Of a DNA stretch of 64,000 nucleotides, positions 49,893 to 59,333 are shown in pieces. Source of the DNA: JAGGAG01 sp964638035 (GTDB lineage: Bacteria > Gemmatimonadota > Gemmatimonadetes > Gemmatimonadales > GWC2-71-9). The stretch is taken from contig CAZWXD010000006.1 of NCBI GenBank assembly GCA_964638035.1, positions 57,002 to 121,001 of the forward strand, read 5' to 3'. The stretch's first letter is position 1. Every line of letters begins with the position of its first letter. Below the pieces are notes generated by a model. The model was not told the DNA's origin and searched no databases. It worked only from the letters and a program-made list of their open reading frames with translations. The position numbers and the translations under genes are program-made.

Positions 49893-52370
49893 TCACGCCT
49901 GGGTGCCCGAGCCGGTCAGGGCACGGAAGGCCAGCTTCGTCCCATCAGGCGCGACGTCCACCTCGATCTCGTCCCCCCGGCCAAACTCGCCCAGGAGGAT
50001 CTTCTCGCTCAACGGGTCCTCGATGTAGCGCTGGATGGAGCGTCGCAGCGGCCGGGCCCCGTAGCTCTTGTCGAAGCCGTGGTCCACCAGGAAGTCGAGC
50101 GCGGCCTGCGTCAGCCGGACCTCATCGCCCAGGCGGCGCTGCACTTCCCGCAGCAGGATCTTGACGATCTCCGAGATGTGCTCCTTCTCCAGCGGATGGA
50201 AGACGATGACGTCGTCGAGTCGGTTGAGGAACTCGGGGTTGAAGGTCTTCTGCATCTCGTCCTTCACGGTCTCCTGCATCCGCTCGAACGAACCGGCACC
50301 CGTGCCCCCATGGAAGCCGAGGGACTTGCCCTGCATGATGTCGCGTGCGCCCACGTTGGACGTCATGATGACCACGGTGTTCTTGAAGTCGATCATCCGG
50401 CCGTAGTTGTCGGTGAGGTGGCCCTCATCGAGCACCTGCAGCAGGATGTTGAACACGTCGGGGTGCGCCTTCTCGATCTCGTCGAGCAGGACCACCGAGT
50501 AGGGCTTCCGCCGCACGGCCTTGGTGAGGGTGCCGGAGTCCTCGTAGCCCACGTACCCCGGCGGCGCCCCGATGAGCCGCGACACCGAGAACTTCTCCAT
50601 GTACTCCGACATGTCCACCCGGATCAGCGCCGAGGTGTCCGCGAAGAGGAACCGGGCCAGCGCCCGCGCCAGCTCGGTCTTCCCCACCCCGGTGGGACCG
50701 GAGAAGATGAACGACCCGATGGGGCGCTGCGGGTCCTTGAGCCCGGCGCGGGAGCGGCGGATGGCCCGCGACACCGCGCGGATGGCCTCGTCCTGGCCCA
50801 CCACGGAGGCATGGAGCTCGTCCTCCATCCGCAGCAGCCGGGTGGACTCGGCCTCCTGCAGCCGCGTGACCGGGATGCCGGTCCAGCGGGAGACGATGAA
50901 CGCAATGGCCTCCTCGTCGATCGTGGGCCGGCGCGTCTGCCGCTCCCGCTCCCACTCCTCCTGCTTGAGCCGGATCTGGTTCTGCAGCTCACGCTCCTGG
51001 TCCCGCAGGGCGGCCGCGCGCTCGAAGTTCTGGTCGCGCACCGCCTCTTCCTTCTGCACGTTGACCTTCTCCAGCTGCGCCTTGAGGTCCGACACCTCGG
51101 CGGGCGGCACCTGGGAGGCCAGCCGCGCGCGCGCGCCGGCCTCGTCGATCACGTCAATGGCCTTGTCCGGAAGGAACCGGTCGGTGATGTAGCGCTCCGA
51201 CAGCTCCGCCGCCGCCTCGAGGGTGGCGTCGGGGATGCTGATGCGGTGGTGCTCCTCGTACTTCTTCCGGAGTCCCTTCAGGATCTCCACCGTCTCGGGG
51301 ACGCTGGGCGGCTCGACCAGCACCGTCTGGAAGCGGCGCTCCAGGGCGCCGTCCTTCTCGATGTACTTCCGGTACTCGTTGAGGGTGGACGCCCCCACGC
51401 ACTGCAGCTCGCCCCGCGCCAGCGCCGGCTTCAGCATGTTCGACGCGTCAATGGCGCCTTCCGCCGCGCCGGCACCCACCAGCGTGTGCAGCTCGTCGAT
51501 GAACAGGATGATGTTGCGGTTCTGCGCGATCTCGTTCATGACCGCCTTGAGCCGCTCCTCGAACTGGCCACGGTACTTGGTCCCCGCAATCACGGCAGCC
51601 ATGTCGAGCGACAGGACCCGGTGGTCCCGGAGCACGTCGGGGCAGAGCCCGTTGGCGATCATGAGCGCGAGCCCTTCCACGATGGCGGTCTTCCCCACGC
51701 CGGGCTCGCCGATCAGCACCGGGTTGTTCTTCTTGCGCCGGGCCAGGATCTCCATGACCCGCTCGATCTCCTTGGCGCGGCCGATCGTGGGGTCGAGCTG
51801 CCCCTCGGCCGCGAGCTGCGTCAGGTCGCGGCAGAAGTGATCGAGTGCCGGGGTCTTGGACTTCTTCTCCGACTTGGGGCTGGCGCTGGGCGACGACGGC
51901 GCCGCGGCCGCCGGCTGCGGCGGCAGGTCGCTGCCGAGGAGGCGCAGCGTCTCGGCTCGCGACTGCTCGAGGTTCACCCCGGCGTCGGTGAGGACCTGTG
52001 CCGCGATGCCCTTTTCCTCCCGCAACAGGCCGAGCAGCAGGTGCTCGGTGCCCACGTAGGAGTGGTTCAGCTCGCGGGCCTCGGTCATGGCCAGCTCGAG
52101 CACCTTCTTGGCCCGCGAGGTGTACGGCAGGTCGGGGCCGGCGGCCGCAGCCGCCTTTCCCTTCTTCACGGTCTCCTCGATCTTCTGCTGGATCTCGTCG
52201 AGGTCGACGTTGAGGTTCTGCAGCACGTTCGCCGCCACGCCCTCACCCTCACGGATGAGGCCCAGCAGGATATGCTCGGTGCCCACGTACTCGTGGTGGA
52301 GGCGCGCGGCCTCCTCGCGGGCCATCTGCAGCACCTTCCGCACGCGATCGGTGAAGTTGTATCCGTTCAT
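49893..52370 (-). CDS. clpC: ATP-dependent Clp protease ATP-binding subunit ClpC
   Basis: AAA+ unfoldase of the ClpCP protease. 825 residues. The N-domain holds two repeats (YVGTEHILLGLIREGEGVAA and YVGTEHLLLGLLREEKGIAA), AAA-1 has GEPGVGKTAIVEGLA and LFIDELHTLVGAGAAEGAID, the coiled middle domain contains a UVR-like NFERAAALRDQERELQNQ, and AAA-2 has GPTGVGKTELARALA. KSLGFHGG in AAA-2 resembles the ClpP-docking loop. The ATG at 52370 overlaps the mcsB stop by four bases, and mcsA-mcsB-clpC are consecutive as in Firmicutes. The ctsR repressor gene is missing. Confidence 0.96.
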   Translation of the reverse strand: MNGYNFTDRVRKVLQMAREEAARLHHEYVGTEHILLGLIREGEGVAANVLQNLNVDLDEIQQKIEETVKKGKAAAAAGPDLPYTSRAKKVLELAMTEARELNHSYVGTEHLLLGLLREEKGIAAQVLTDAGVNLEQSRAETLRLLGSDLPPQPAAAAPSSPSASPKSEKKSKTPALDHFCRDLTQLAAEGQLDPTIGRAKEIERVMEILARRKKNNPVLIGEPGVGKTAIVEGLALMIANGLCPDVLRDHRVLSLDMAAVIAGTKYRGQFEERLKAVMNEIAQNRNIILFIDELHTLVGAGAAEGAIDASNMLKPALARGELQCVGASTLNEYRKYIEKDGALERRFQTVLVEPPSVPETVEILKGLRKKYEEHHRISIPDATLEAAAELSERYITDRFLPDKAIDVIDEAGARARLASQVPPAEVSDLKAQLEKVNVQKEEAVRDQNFERAAALRDQERELQNQIRLKQEEWERERQTRRPTIDEEAIAFIVSRWTGIPVTRLQEAESTRLLRMEDELHASVVGQDEAIRAVSRAIRRSRAGLKDPQRPIGSFIFSGPTGVGKTELARALARFLFADTSALIRVDMSEYMEKFSVSRLIGAPPGYVGYEDSGTLTKAVRRKPYSVVLLDEIEKAHPDVFNILLQVLDEGHLTDNYGRMIDFKNTVVIMTSNVGARDIMQGKSLGFHGGTGAGSFERMQETVKDEMQKTFNPEFLNRLDDVIVFHPLEKEHISEIVKILLREVQRRLGDEVRLTQAALDFLVDHGFDKSYGARPLRRSIQRYIEDPLSEKILLGEFGRGDEIEVDVAPDGTKLAFRALTGSGTQA

Positions 52371-53485
52371 TGCCCCTGCCTTCCAGGATGTGTCGACCGG
52401 CCCTGGTTCCACCGGCCCACCTCGCCCTCCAGCACCCGCCGCACGTGGGTGGCACGCCGCACCGGGAGGTCGGGATCCCCCAGGTTCACGCCCTCGAGCT
52501 GTGCCAGGTGCGCCGACTGGGAGAAGATCAGCAGCTTGTTCAGCGCGTACATGCTGACATCGGGGATGATGCCCATGCCCACGCCGAGGCGCACACCGCT
52601 CAGGAGGTTCATGGCCTCGTCGAATGACAGGGAGCGCGCGTGTCGCAGCAGCCCCAGTGCTCGCCAGACCTTGTCCTCGGTGACGGTTGGCGCACTCCGG
52701 AACAGCACATCCCTGGCCTGTTCCTCATACGCCATGACCTGCCGGACCATGCGTGCGAGGTGGTCGAGCAACTCGTGCTCCGACTTGCCCAGCGTGGTCT
52801 GGTTGGACAACTGGAAGAAGTTGCCCACCACCTCGCTGCCCTCGCCATACAGCCCCCGGTAGGTCAGTCCGACCTGCGCCAGGCCCTGGAGGACCTTGCT
52901 GATTTCCTTGGTCAGCACGAGGCCCGGCAGGTGGATGAGCACCGATGCGCGCAGGCCCGTGCCGACATTGGTCGGACACGCGGTAAGGTAACCGAACTCG
53001 GGGTGGAAAGCGAAGGGAAGTCGTTGTCCCAGTTCGGCGTCCAGCCCCTCGACCTCCCCATGGACGGACGCCAGGTCGAAGCCGGAGCGGAAGCCCTGCA
53101 GCCGGAGGTGGTCCTCCTCGTTCACCATGACGCCCACCGCACCCTGCACCAGGAGGGTGGCGCCCGAGCGGACCCGGTCATCGCCATCCAGGCCGGCCAG
53201 GTCGCGGCTCACCAGGTGCCGTTCGTGCAGCAGCAGCCGGTCCGCACGGTCCAGCCGGTCGAGCCGGAAGCGGGCGGCCTGCCTGAGCGGCGCCGTCCCG
53301 CCAGCGGCGTCCTCGACGGCCCGGAGCACGTCCTCCCGGTCCCGCTCCCCGTTCCGGCTGGTGAAGAGCCGGCCGGCGAGGTTGCGGGCCAGCCGCACCC
53401 GCGTGGACAGCACCAGGTGGCTCTGCGGCCCGCTGGCGTCGAGCCAGCCCACCCCGCCATCGGGAATCAGCGTGAGGTCGATCAC
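52367..53485 (-). CDS. mcsB: Protein-arginine kinase
   Basis: Phosphorylates arginine side chains to mark proteins for ClpCP. 372 residues. The guanidino-kinase core is visible: LSTRVRLARNLAGRLF near the start, VNEEDHLRLQ, and the catalytic CPTNVGTGLRASVLIHLP with the reactive Cys, then LGVGMGIIPDVSMYALN. The C-terminus contains RRATHVRRVLEGE. GTG 53485 overlaps the mcsA stop and ATGA joins it to clpC. Confidence 0.94.
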   Translation of the reverse strand: MIDLTLIPDGGVGWLDASGPQSHLVLSTRVRLARNLAGRLFTSRNGERDREDVLRAVEDAAGGTAPLRQAARFRLDRLDRADRLLLHERHLVSRDLAGLDGDDRVRSGATLLVQGAVGVMVNEEDHLRLQGFRSGFDLASVHGEVEGLDAELGQRLPFAFHPEFGYLTACPTNVGTGLRASVLIHLPGLVLTKEISKVLQGLAQVGLTYRGLYGEGSEVVGNFFQLSNQTTLGKSEHELLDHLARMVRQVMAYEEQARDVLFRSAPTVTEDKVWRALGLLRHARSLSFDEAMNLLSGVRLGVGMGIIPDVSMYALNKLLIFSQSAHLAQLEGVNLGDPDLPVRRATHVRRVLEGEVGRWNQGRSTHPGRQGQ

Positions 53486-53988
53486 GGGGCGCCTTCCTGC
53501 TGGCGCAGCCGGTCGCGCAGCTCGGCCGCGAGCTCGAAGTTCTCGGCGCTGATCGCCTGGCGGAGCCGGTGACGCAGCTCCTGGATGCTGGCCGGCGTCG
53601 GGGCCGGCACCGCCTCCACCCCAGGCAAGGCGTATTGCTCGCCCGCGTGCTGCGTGGCACCGTGCAGGCGGCGCAGCAGGTCACGCAACTGCGGGGCGAA
53701 GGTCTCGTAGCACACCGCGCACCCCAGCCGTCCCGACTCCCGGAAGTCGGGGAGGGTCATCCCGCATCCCGGACAGGCGCTCCGGTCCACTGGCGCGCCG
53801 GGTGCGGCGTCCGTGGGCATCGTGGCGGCGATGGCCAGGCCCAGCGGGGTGTCCGGCGCCTTCGGGGGATGCTCAATGCCCCGCTCGGCGGCGCATTGGG
53901 CGCAGAGCTGGAGCTCCTCCACGGTGTCGTTGGCGATCAGCGTGAGCGGCACCACTGCCTCGCGCTCGCCGCACTGCTGGCAGCGCAT
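53482..53988 (-). CDS. mcsA: McsA, UvrB/UvrC-motif activator of McsB
   Basis: Zinc-binding adaptor that activates McsB. 168 residues. Two pairs of CxxC motifs (MRCQQCGE with LCAQCAAE; ACPGCGM with LGCAVCYE) form two zinc knuckles and the C-terminal 40 residues form a UVR helix (ELRHRLRQAISAENFELAAE). It lies between lolD and mcsB, overlapping both, so arginine-phosphorylation genes are in one run with lipoprotein-sorting genes. Confidence 0.9.
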   Translation of the reverse strand: MRCQQCGEREAVVPLTLIANDTVEELQLCAQCAAERGIEHPPKAPDTPLGLAIAATMPTDAAPGAPVDRSACPGCGMTLPDFRESGRLGCAVCYETFAPQLRDLLRRLHGATQHAGEQYALPGVEAVPAPTPASIQELRHRLRQAISAENFELAAELRDRLRQQEGAP

Positions 53989-54689
53989 CAGCGCATCACC
54001 TCGATGCCGGTGGCGGGCAGGAGCTTCCCGTCCACCAGCGCCAGCAGCCGGTCGGCCCGCTCGGCCAGGCCCCGGTTGTGGGTCACGACCACCACGGCGG
54101 TCTCGAAGCGCCGCGCCAGGCCGGCGAAGAGGTCGTGCAGCCGCTCGGCGTTGTGGGCGTCGAGGTTGCCGGATGGCTCGTCGGCCAGGAGCATCACCGG
54201 GTCATTGGCGAGGGCGCGGGCCACCGCCACGCGCTGCTGCTCCCCGCCGGAGAGCCGCGAGGGCTCGTGCGACATCCGGCCGGCCAGGTCCACCGAGGCC
54301 AGCAGTTCCTCGGCGCGGGACCGGGCCTTCGCCTCCGCCATGCCCGCAATGCGCTGCGGCAGCATCACGTTCTCCAGCGCGGTGAACTCCCGGAGCAGGT
54401 GGTGGAACTGGAAGACGAAGCCGATGCGGCGGCTGCGCATGGCTGCGAGGCGGTCATCGTCCAGTCCATGGTACTCCACGCCCTCCAGGGCAATCGTGCC
54501 TGCCGTGGGCCGGTCGAGCGCGCCCAGGAGGTGGAGGAGCGTGCTCTTGCCGGAGCCGCTGGCGCCCACGATCGCCACGAACTCGCCGCGCGCCACCTGC
54601 AGGTCGGTGCCGGTCAGCACGTCGATGGGCTGGCCGTCGCCCCCCTCGTACACCTTGCGCACGCCGCGCGCATCCAGGAGCGTCGTCAT
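53988..54689 (-). CDS. lolD: Lipoprotein-releasing ABC transporter ATP-binding protein
   Basis: ATPase of the LolCDE-type complex extracting outer-membrane lipoproteins from the inner membrane. 233 residues. Walker A GASGSGKSTLLHLLG, signature LSGGEQQRVAVARAL, Walker B VMLLADEPSGNLD. The Q-loop segment FVFQFHHLLREFTALENVML contains the LLREF sequence typical of LolD. ATG 54689 overlaps the permease stop; the frame to 54803 is inside the permease gene. Confidence 0.93.
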   Translation of the reverse strand: MTTLLDARGVRKVYEGGDGQPIDVLTGTDLQVARGEFVAIVGASGSGKSTLLHLLGALDRPTAGTIALEGVEYHGLDDDRLAAMRSRRIGFVFQFHHLLREFTALENVMLPQRIAGMAEAKARSRAEELLASVDLAGRMSHEPSRLSGGEQQRVAVARALANDPVMLLADEPSGNLDAHNAERLHDLFAGLARRFETAVVVVTHNRGLAERADRLLALVDGKLLPATGIEVMR

Positions 54690-55972
54690 TCGTGCCGGAT
54701 CGCGTCCACCGGGGTGAGCCGCGCTGCTGCCCGCGAGGGAATGAGGGTCGCCACCAGGGCCAGCGCACAGCTGGCCACGACGACCACCAGCACGTCCTGC
54801 CACTCCACGTGCACTGGCAGCCGGTCGATGAAGTACACGGCGGGGTCGATGCGGACCCAGCCCGACCGATCCACGATGTACGCCACGGCGAGCCCCAGGG
54901 CCAGGCCGAGCGCGGTGCCCACCAGCCCGATGAGCGCACCCTGCAACAGGAAGATCCGGCCGATGGCCCGTCGCGTCATCCCCATGGCCTGCAGGATGCC
55001 GATCTCCCGGGTCTTGTCGGTCACCACCATGGTGAGCGTGCCCACGATGTTGGAGGCAGCCACGATCATGATGAAGAAGATCACCAGGCCCATTGCCAGC
55101 TTTTCGAGCTGCAGGGCGCTGAAGAGGCCGGCATTCTGCGCCTGCCAGTCGAGCGCGCGGAAGGGGAACCCCAGCCGCTGCTCGAGGCGCTGCCCCACCT
55201 CGGGCGCCCGGTCGGGGTCGCGCACCCGGATCTCGATCCCGGAGATCGCATCGCCCAGCCCGGCAAAGTGCTGCGCCGCCTTCCGTTCCATCACCACGAA
55301 CTGGTTGTCGTACTGGTACATCCCCGTGCGGAAGATGCCGGTCACCTCGTACTGGAAGAGGCGGGGCACGGCGAGGCCGAGCGCCGCGTTGACCCGGGGC
55401 GGCTTGGGCGGGATCAGGGTCACGACATCACCCACCTGCACCCCCAGCCGGTCGGCCAGCCGGTCGCCGACCAGGACCCCACCATCCACGGCGTCCGACG
55501 TGGTGGCGAACCGCAGGTCGCCCTGCACGATCGTCTGCGGCAGCGTGGTCACGGCCACGCTGCCGGTGTCCACCTCATACCCGAGGATGTTCACCGCCTC
55601 GGCATAGTCGCGCCCCGCGGTCAGGATGGACTGCGAGATCACCTCGGGGGCGGCGGCCACCACGTCGGGATCCTTGCGGACCTCCGCCAGGGCGCCTTCC
55701 CAGTTGTCGATACGGAGGCCGCGCCCGAACGTCAGCATCCGGAGGTGCGGGTTCGCCACGAGGATACGCTCGCGCAGGTCGTCCCTGAGGCCGTTCATCA
55801 CGCCCAGCACCACCACCAGTGCCATCACGCCGACCGTCACCCCGCCCGTGGCGATGATGGTGTTGAGCGAGAGGAAACGCCCCTTCCGGCGTGACTGCAG
55901 GTAGCGGCGCGCGATGGCCCATTCGAGTCGGGACGGCGGGCTGCCGGGGTGGCGGGGCAGGTCACCCGGCAC
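54686..55972 (-). CDS. Lipoprotein-releasing ABC transporter permease (LolC/LolE family)
   Basis: Inner-membrane permease, 428 residues: a first helix after WAIARRYLQSRRKGRFLS, a large periplasmic domain (about 55-275), then three helices (GLVIFFIMIVAASNIVGTLT, IFLLQGALIGLVGTALGLAL, VLVVVVASCALALVATLIPS) ending in the family signature RAAARLTPVDAIRHE. KTREIGILQAMGMTRRAI is the coupling helix. Only one permease gene is present, so it may act as a homodimer (LolF-like) rather than LolC plus LolE. GTG 55972 overlaps the lysS stop by 11 bases. Confidence 0.92.
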   Translation of the reverse strand: MPGDLPRHPGSPPSRLEWAIARRYLQSRRKGRFLSLNTIIATGGVTVGVMALVVVLGVMNGLRDDLRERILVANPHLRMLTFGRGLRIDNWEGALAEVRKDPDVVAAAPEVISQSILTAGRDYAEAVNILGYEVDTGSVAVTTLPQTIVQGDLRFATTSDAVDGGVLVGDRLADRLGVQVGDVVTLIPPKPPRVNAALGLAVPRLFQYEVTGIFRTGMYQYDNQFVVMERKAAQHFAGLGDAISGIEIRVRDPDRAPEVGQRLEQRLGFPFRALDWQAQNAGLFSALQLEKLAMGLVIFFIMIVAASNIVGTLTMVVTDKTREIGILQAMGMTRRAIGRIFLLQGALIGLVGTALGLALGLAVAYIVDRSGWVRIDPAVYFIDRLPVHVEWQDVLVVVVASCALALVATLIPSRAAARLTPVDAIRHE

Positions 55973-57518
55973 TGGTCGCCTCCCCGTCTCGCCGTCCCGG
56001 CGACTCGCCGTCCTCCGCCCGCATGGCCGGGAAGAGGATCACGTCGCGAATGGAGGGCTGGTCGGCCAGCAGCATGACCAGCCGGTCGATGCCGATCCCG
56101 ACACCGCCCGCCGGCGGCATGCCGTACTCCAGGGCCCGGATGTAGTCCGCATCGTAGACCTGCGCCTCGTCGTTGCCCGCGGCCCGCTGGAGGGCCTGGT
56201 CCTCGAATCGCTGCCGCTGGTCGTCCGGGTCGTTCAGCTCACTGAAGGCGTTGGCCAGCTCGCGCCCCTGCACGAACAGCTCGAAGCGCTCGGTGAGGAG
56301 CGGGTCCTGCCGGTGGCGCCGCGCCAGGGGCGAGAGCGCCAGGGGGTAGTCCACCACGAACGTGGGCTGCACCAGCGACGGCTCGAGGAATGCCTTGAAC
56401 ATCTCGTCCAGGAGCTTCCCCCCCGTCATGGCGGCCACCGCATCGCGCTGCAGCCCGGCACGCACCAGGGCGGCGCGGAGGTTTTCCTCGGGGGCAGAGC
56501 GCACGTCCAGCCCCGACGCCGACCGGATCCCGTCCACGAAGGGCACCCGGCGCCAGGGTCGTGCGAACTCGAGCGTTGTCCCGCCGCGCACCAGGGTCGT
56601 GCCGCCGGTCAGTTCGACCACGAGCCCGGACACGAGCTCCTCCACCATCGCCATCATGTCGTGGTAGTCGGCATAGGCCTGGTACCACTCCACCATCGTG
56701 AACTCGGGATTGTGGGTCCGGTCCATCCCCTCATTGCGGAAGTTGTGGCCGATCTCGTACACCCGCTCCAGGCCGCCCACCAGGAGTCGCTTGAGGTACA
56801 ACTCATCCGCAATGCGCAGGTAGAGCGGCATGTCGAGGGTGTTGTGGTGCGTGGTGAATGGCCGCGCCGCCGCGCCGCCATAGAGCGGCTGGAGGATGGG
56901 CGTCTCCACCTCGAGGAAGTCGCGCGCATCGAGGAAGCGCCGGATCCCGGCGATGATGCGGGCCCTGGTGCGGAACACCTCCCGTACGTGCGGGTGCACC
57001 GCGAGGTCGGCATAGCGCTGGCGGTACCGCAATTCCGGGTCGTCCAGCCCGCCAAAGGTCCGGGTGCCCTCGCCGGATTCCTGCACCTTGCCACGTGGCA
57101 GGGGGCGCAGGCTCTTCGCGAGGAGCTCCACCGCCTCCACCCGAAGTGTCGTCTCCCCGGTCCGGGTCTGGAAGAGCGTGCCCGTGGCGCCGATGTGGTC
57201 GTCGAGGTCGAGGAGCTTCACCACCTCGAAGGCGTCCCCCAGGGCGTCCTTCCGGAAGTACAGCTGCAGCCGCCCGGATGCATCCTCGACATGGGCAAAG
57301 GCGGTCTTTCCCTGGGAGCGGTAGGAGACGATGCGGCCGGCCACCGACACCCGGGGGCCGTCATCACCCATCGCAGGCGCATAGGCCGCCAGGGCGGCGC
57401 TGGCCAGGTGGCTCCGCTCGAAGCGGTAGGCGAAGGCCGGCACGCCCAGCGCCGCGAGCCGGGCCCGGCTCTCCCGCCGCGCCGCCTCCACATACGTGCG
57501 CCCCTCGACGTCCGTCAC
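55962..57518 (-). CDS. lysS: Lysyl-tRNA synthetase, class II
   Basis: Charges tRNA-Lys. 518 residues. The OB-fold anticodon-binding domain is N-terminal (VAGRIVSYRSQGKTAFAHVE), motif 1 is VETPILQPLYGGAAARPF, motif 2 FRNEGMDRTHNPEFTMVEWY, motif 3 GIGIDRLVMLLADQPSIRDV. The GTG at 57518 directly follows the prfB stop with no gap. The prfB-lysS pairing is common in bacteria. Confidence 0.96.
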   Translation of the reverse strand: MTDVEGRTYVEAARRESRARLAALGVPAFAYRFERSHLASAALAAYAPAMGDDGPRVSVAGRIVSYRSQGKTAFAHVEDASGRLQLYFRKDALGDAFEVVKLLDLDDHIGATGTLFQTRTGETTLRVEAVELLAKSLRPLPRGKVQESGEGTRTFGGLDDPELRYRQRYADLAVHPHVREVFRTRARIIAGIRRFLDARDFLEVETPILQPLYGGAAARPFTTHHNTLDMPLYLRIADELYLKRLLVGGLERVYEIGHNFRNEGMDRTHNPEFTMVEWYQAYADYHDMMAMVEELVSGLVVELTGGTTLVRGGTTLEFARPWRRVPFVDGIRSASGLDVRSAPEENLRAALVRAGLQRDAVAAMTGGKLLDEMFKAFLEPSLVQPTFVVDYPLALSPLARRHRQDPLLTERFELFVQGRELANAFSELNDPDDQRQRFEDQALQRAAGNDEAQVYDADYIRALEYGMPPAGGVGIGIDRLVMLLADQPSIRDVILFPAMRAEDGESPGRRDGEATSAG

Positions 57519-58623
57519 CTACGCGGCCTTTCCGCCGAAGCGCTTGAGGTAAGCCTGGATGAACTCGTCGAGGTCGCCGTCCATCACCCGGTGCACGTCC
57601 CCGACCTTCAGCTCCGTCCGGTGGTCATTCACCATGGTGTACGGCTGGAACACGTAGCTCCGGATCTGGTTGCCCCAGGAGTTGTCGGTCTTGGTGGCCT
57701 CGATCTTTGCCCGGGCCGCTTCCTGCTCCTCCAGCTTTCGCTGGTAGAGGGCGGCACGGAGCATCTTCATCGCCACCTGCCGGTTCTTCACCTGGCTCCG
57801 TTCCTGCTGGCACGACACGACGATCCCCGTGGGCTCATGGGTGAGCCGCACCGCCGACGAGGTCTTGTTTACGTGCTGGCCACCCGCCCCAGAGGCCCGG
57901 AAGACGTCCATCCGGATATCCTCCTCGCGAAGGTCCACCTCGATCGTGTCGTCGATGTCGGGATAGACGAACACCGACGCGAACGACGTGTGCCGGCGCG
58001 CCTGGGAATCGAAGGGCGAGATGCGGACCAGCCGGTGCACCCCCTTCTCCGCCTTCAGGTAGCCGTAGGCGTACTCGCCCCTGATCTCGATCGTGGCTGA
58101 CTTGATGCCGGCCTCCTCGCCTGCCTGCAGGTCGAGGATCGTCACCGTGAACCCGTGCCGCTCGGCCCATCGCACGTACATGCGCATGAGCATCTCGGCC
58201 CAGTCCTGGGACTCGGTTCCCCCTGCCCCGGGATGAATGGTGAGCAAGGCGTCCCGACTGTCATCCTCGCCCTGCAGCATGGCCTTGAGCTCGAAGGCGC
58301 GCACCCCGTCCTCGAGGCGCCCGACTTCCCCGGCGAGTTCGGCCTCCATCGCCGCATCCGGCTCTGCCTCGAGGAGCTCCACCAGGCCCCGGGCGTCGCC
58401 AATGCGCTGCGAGAGTTCGTCGAAGGGCAGCACCCAGTTCTTCAGCAGCTTGATCTCCCGGACGACCGTCCGGGCCCGCTCCTGGTTGGTCCAGAACGCG
58501 GCATCACCCTGCTGACCCTCAAGGGTGTTCAGGCGGTCGCGGCGGACATCCAGGTCAAAGAAAACCCCGGAGTTCATGGAGGCGGCGATCGAGGTCGCCC
58601 AGCTGGTCCTGCAGGTCAGGCAT
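57519..58623 (-). CDS. prfB: Peptide chain release factor 2, programmed +1 frameshift
   Basis: Reads UGA and UAA stop codons. The gene is in two frames: codons from ATG 58623 (MPDLQDQLGDLDRRLHELRGFL) run into TGA at 58555-58557, and the main frame continues from 58556 to 57519, giving 367 residues. The slippery CTTTGAC at the junction preceded by GGGG is the classic autoregulatory site: low RF2 lets the ribosome shift +1. Later the SPF-equivalent region and the catalytic GAGGQHVNKTSSAVRL are intact, as is HPGAGGTESQDWAEML. The in-frame start at 58631 of the second frame is an artefact of the shift. Confidence 0.96.
58554..58568 (-). promoter_or_regulatory. prfB programmed +1 frameshift site
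   Basis: Minus-strand sequence GGGGTTTTCTTTGAC: the CTT codon (58558-58560) is followed by the in-frame TGA (58555-58557) and C. The GGGG (58565-58568) four bases before CTT could act as the internal Shine-Dalgarno-like stimulator, as in E. coli prfB. Confidence 0.92.
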
Positions 58624-58650
58624 GGATCCATTCCGGAGGTGCGAGATGGT

Positions 58651-58699
58651 GAAAACTAACAGGCGGGCGGGCTTGGAGTTGCACTCCTGCCCGCCCGCC
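58651..58699 (-). terminator. Rho-independent terminator after the zinc-ribbon gene
   Basis: A perfect 11-base-pair stem (58689-58699 with 58662-58672; GGCGGGCGGGC on the plus strand) with an inner GGAG/CTCC hairpin in the loop, followed on the minus strand by TGTTAGTTTTC. It separates the era-to-zinc-ribbon operon from prfB, which starts only 28 bases further on. Confidence 0.8.
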
Positions 58700-58721
58700 C
58701 GGGATTCCCCGCCTGCAGCGC

Positions 58722-59333
58722 CTAGAAGACGGGTCGCCCGTCTCCCAGGATCTCGTTCAGGGCTTCCCGGAAGTACGGCGTGGACTCGGCGAGGTCCCGC
58801 CCCACCTGCTCCACGTATTCCTCCCAGCTCTTGGCGATCTCGTCCTTGAACGATTCCTTGATCGTCCCTGCCTTGAGCGCGTCGCGCCGCTTCGCCGGAT
58901 GGTAGACCACCATGTCCGAGACGAGTGCCCGCGCCAACCGGCGGGCCTTCTGGCCCGGATCCTGGGACAGGAACGGGTTCACCGGCCTGGCCCCGGTAAC
59001 CGGGCGCGACGTCGCGACCGACGGAGCCGGAACCGGCGTGGTCATTCCGGGCCGGGGCTGCGGTGGGCGTGCGCCGGGAATGGCCGGCGGCATGAGTGGG
59101 GTCGCGGCCTGGGTCCCCACCTGCGGTGGTGGCGGCGGGGGCGCGGGCGCTGGCAGGGTTGCTGGCGCAGGCGCAGCCAGCGGTGCCGGGGCGGCCGGCT
59201 CGGGAGCCTTGTCCGGCCGCCGAACAGGGAACACGGCGGCACACACGGAGCAGCGTGCACGTACCCCGCGCTCGGGGACCTTGGCGGGGTCAACCCGGAA
59301 GGTGGTGGCGCAGTTGGGACACTGAACGTTCAT
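58722..59333 (-). CDS. Zinc-ribbon protein with Pro-rich linker
   Basis: 203 residues. The N-terminal 40 residues form an MJ0042-type zinc ribbon (CPNCATTFRVDPAKVPERG and RARCSVCAAVFPV). A Pro/Ala-rich linker follows (about 45-115), then a helical C-terminal domain of about 85 residues (KARRLARALVSDMVVYHPAK and later FKDEIAKSWEEYVEQVGRDL) that I do not recognise by name. No membrane segment is visible. ATG 59333 shares four bases with the preceding GGDEF gene. Confidence 0.75.
   Translation of the reverse strand: MNVQCPNCATTFRVDPAKVPERGVRARCSVCAAVFPVRRPDKAPEPAAPAPLAAPAPATLPAPAPPPPPPQVGTQAATPLMPPAIPGARPPQPRPGMTTPVPAPSVATSRPVTGARPVNPFLSQDPGQKARRLARALVSDMVVYHPAKRRDALKAGTIKESFKDEIAKSWEEYVEQVGRDLAESTPYFREALNEILGDGRPVF

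Noticed and set aside
48717..52862. Plus-strand open frame of 1381 codons opposite bamA and clpC
   Set aside because: It is antisense to two clearly functional genes. Its translation is low-complexity His/Gln/Leu/Arg-rich with no family motif, typical of high-GC shadow frames.
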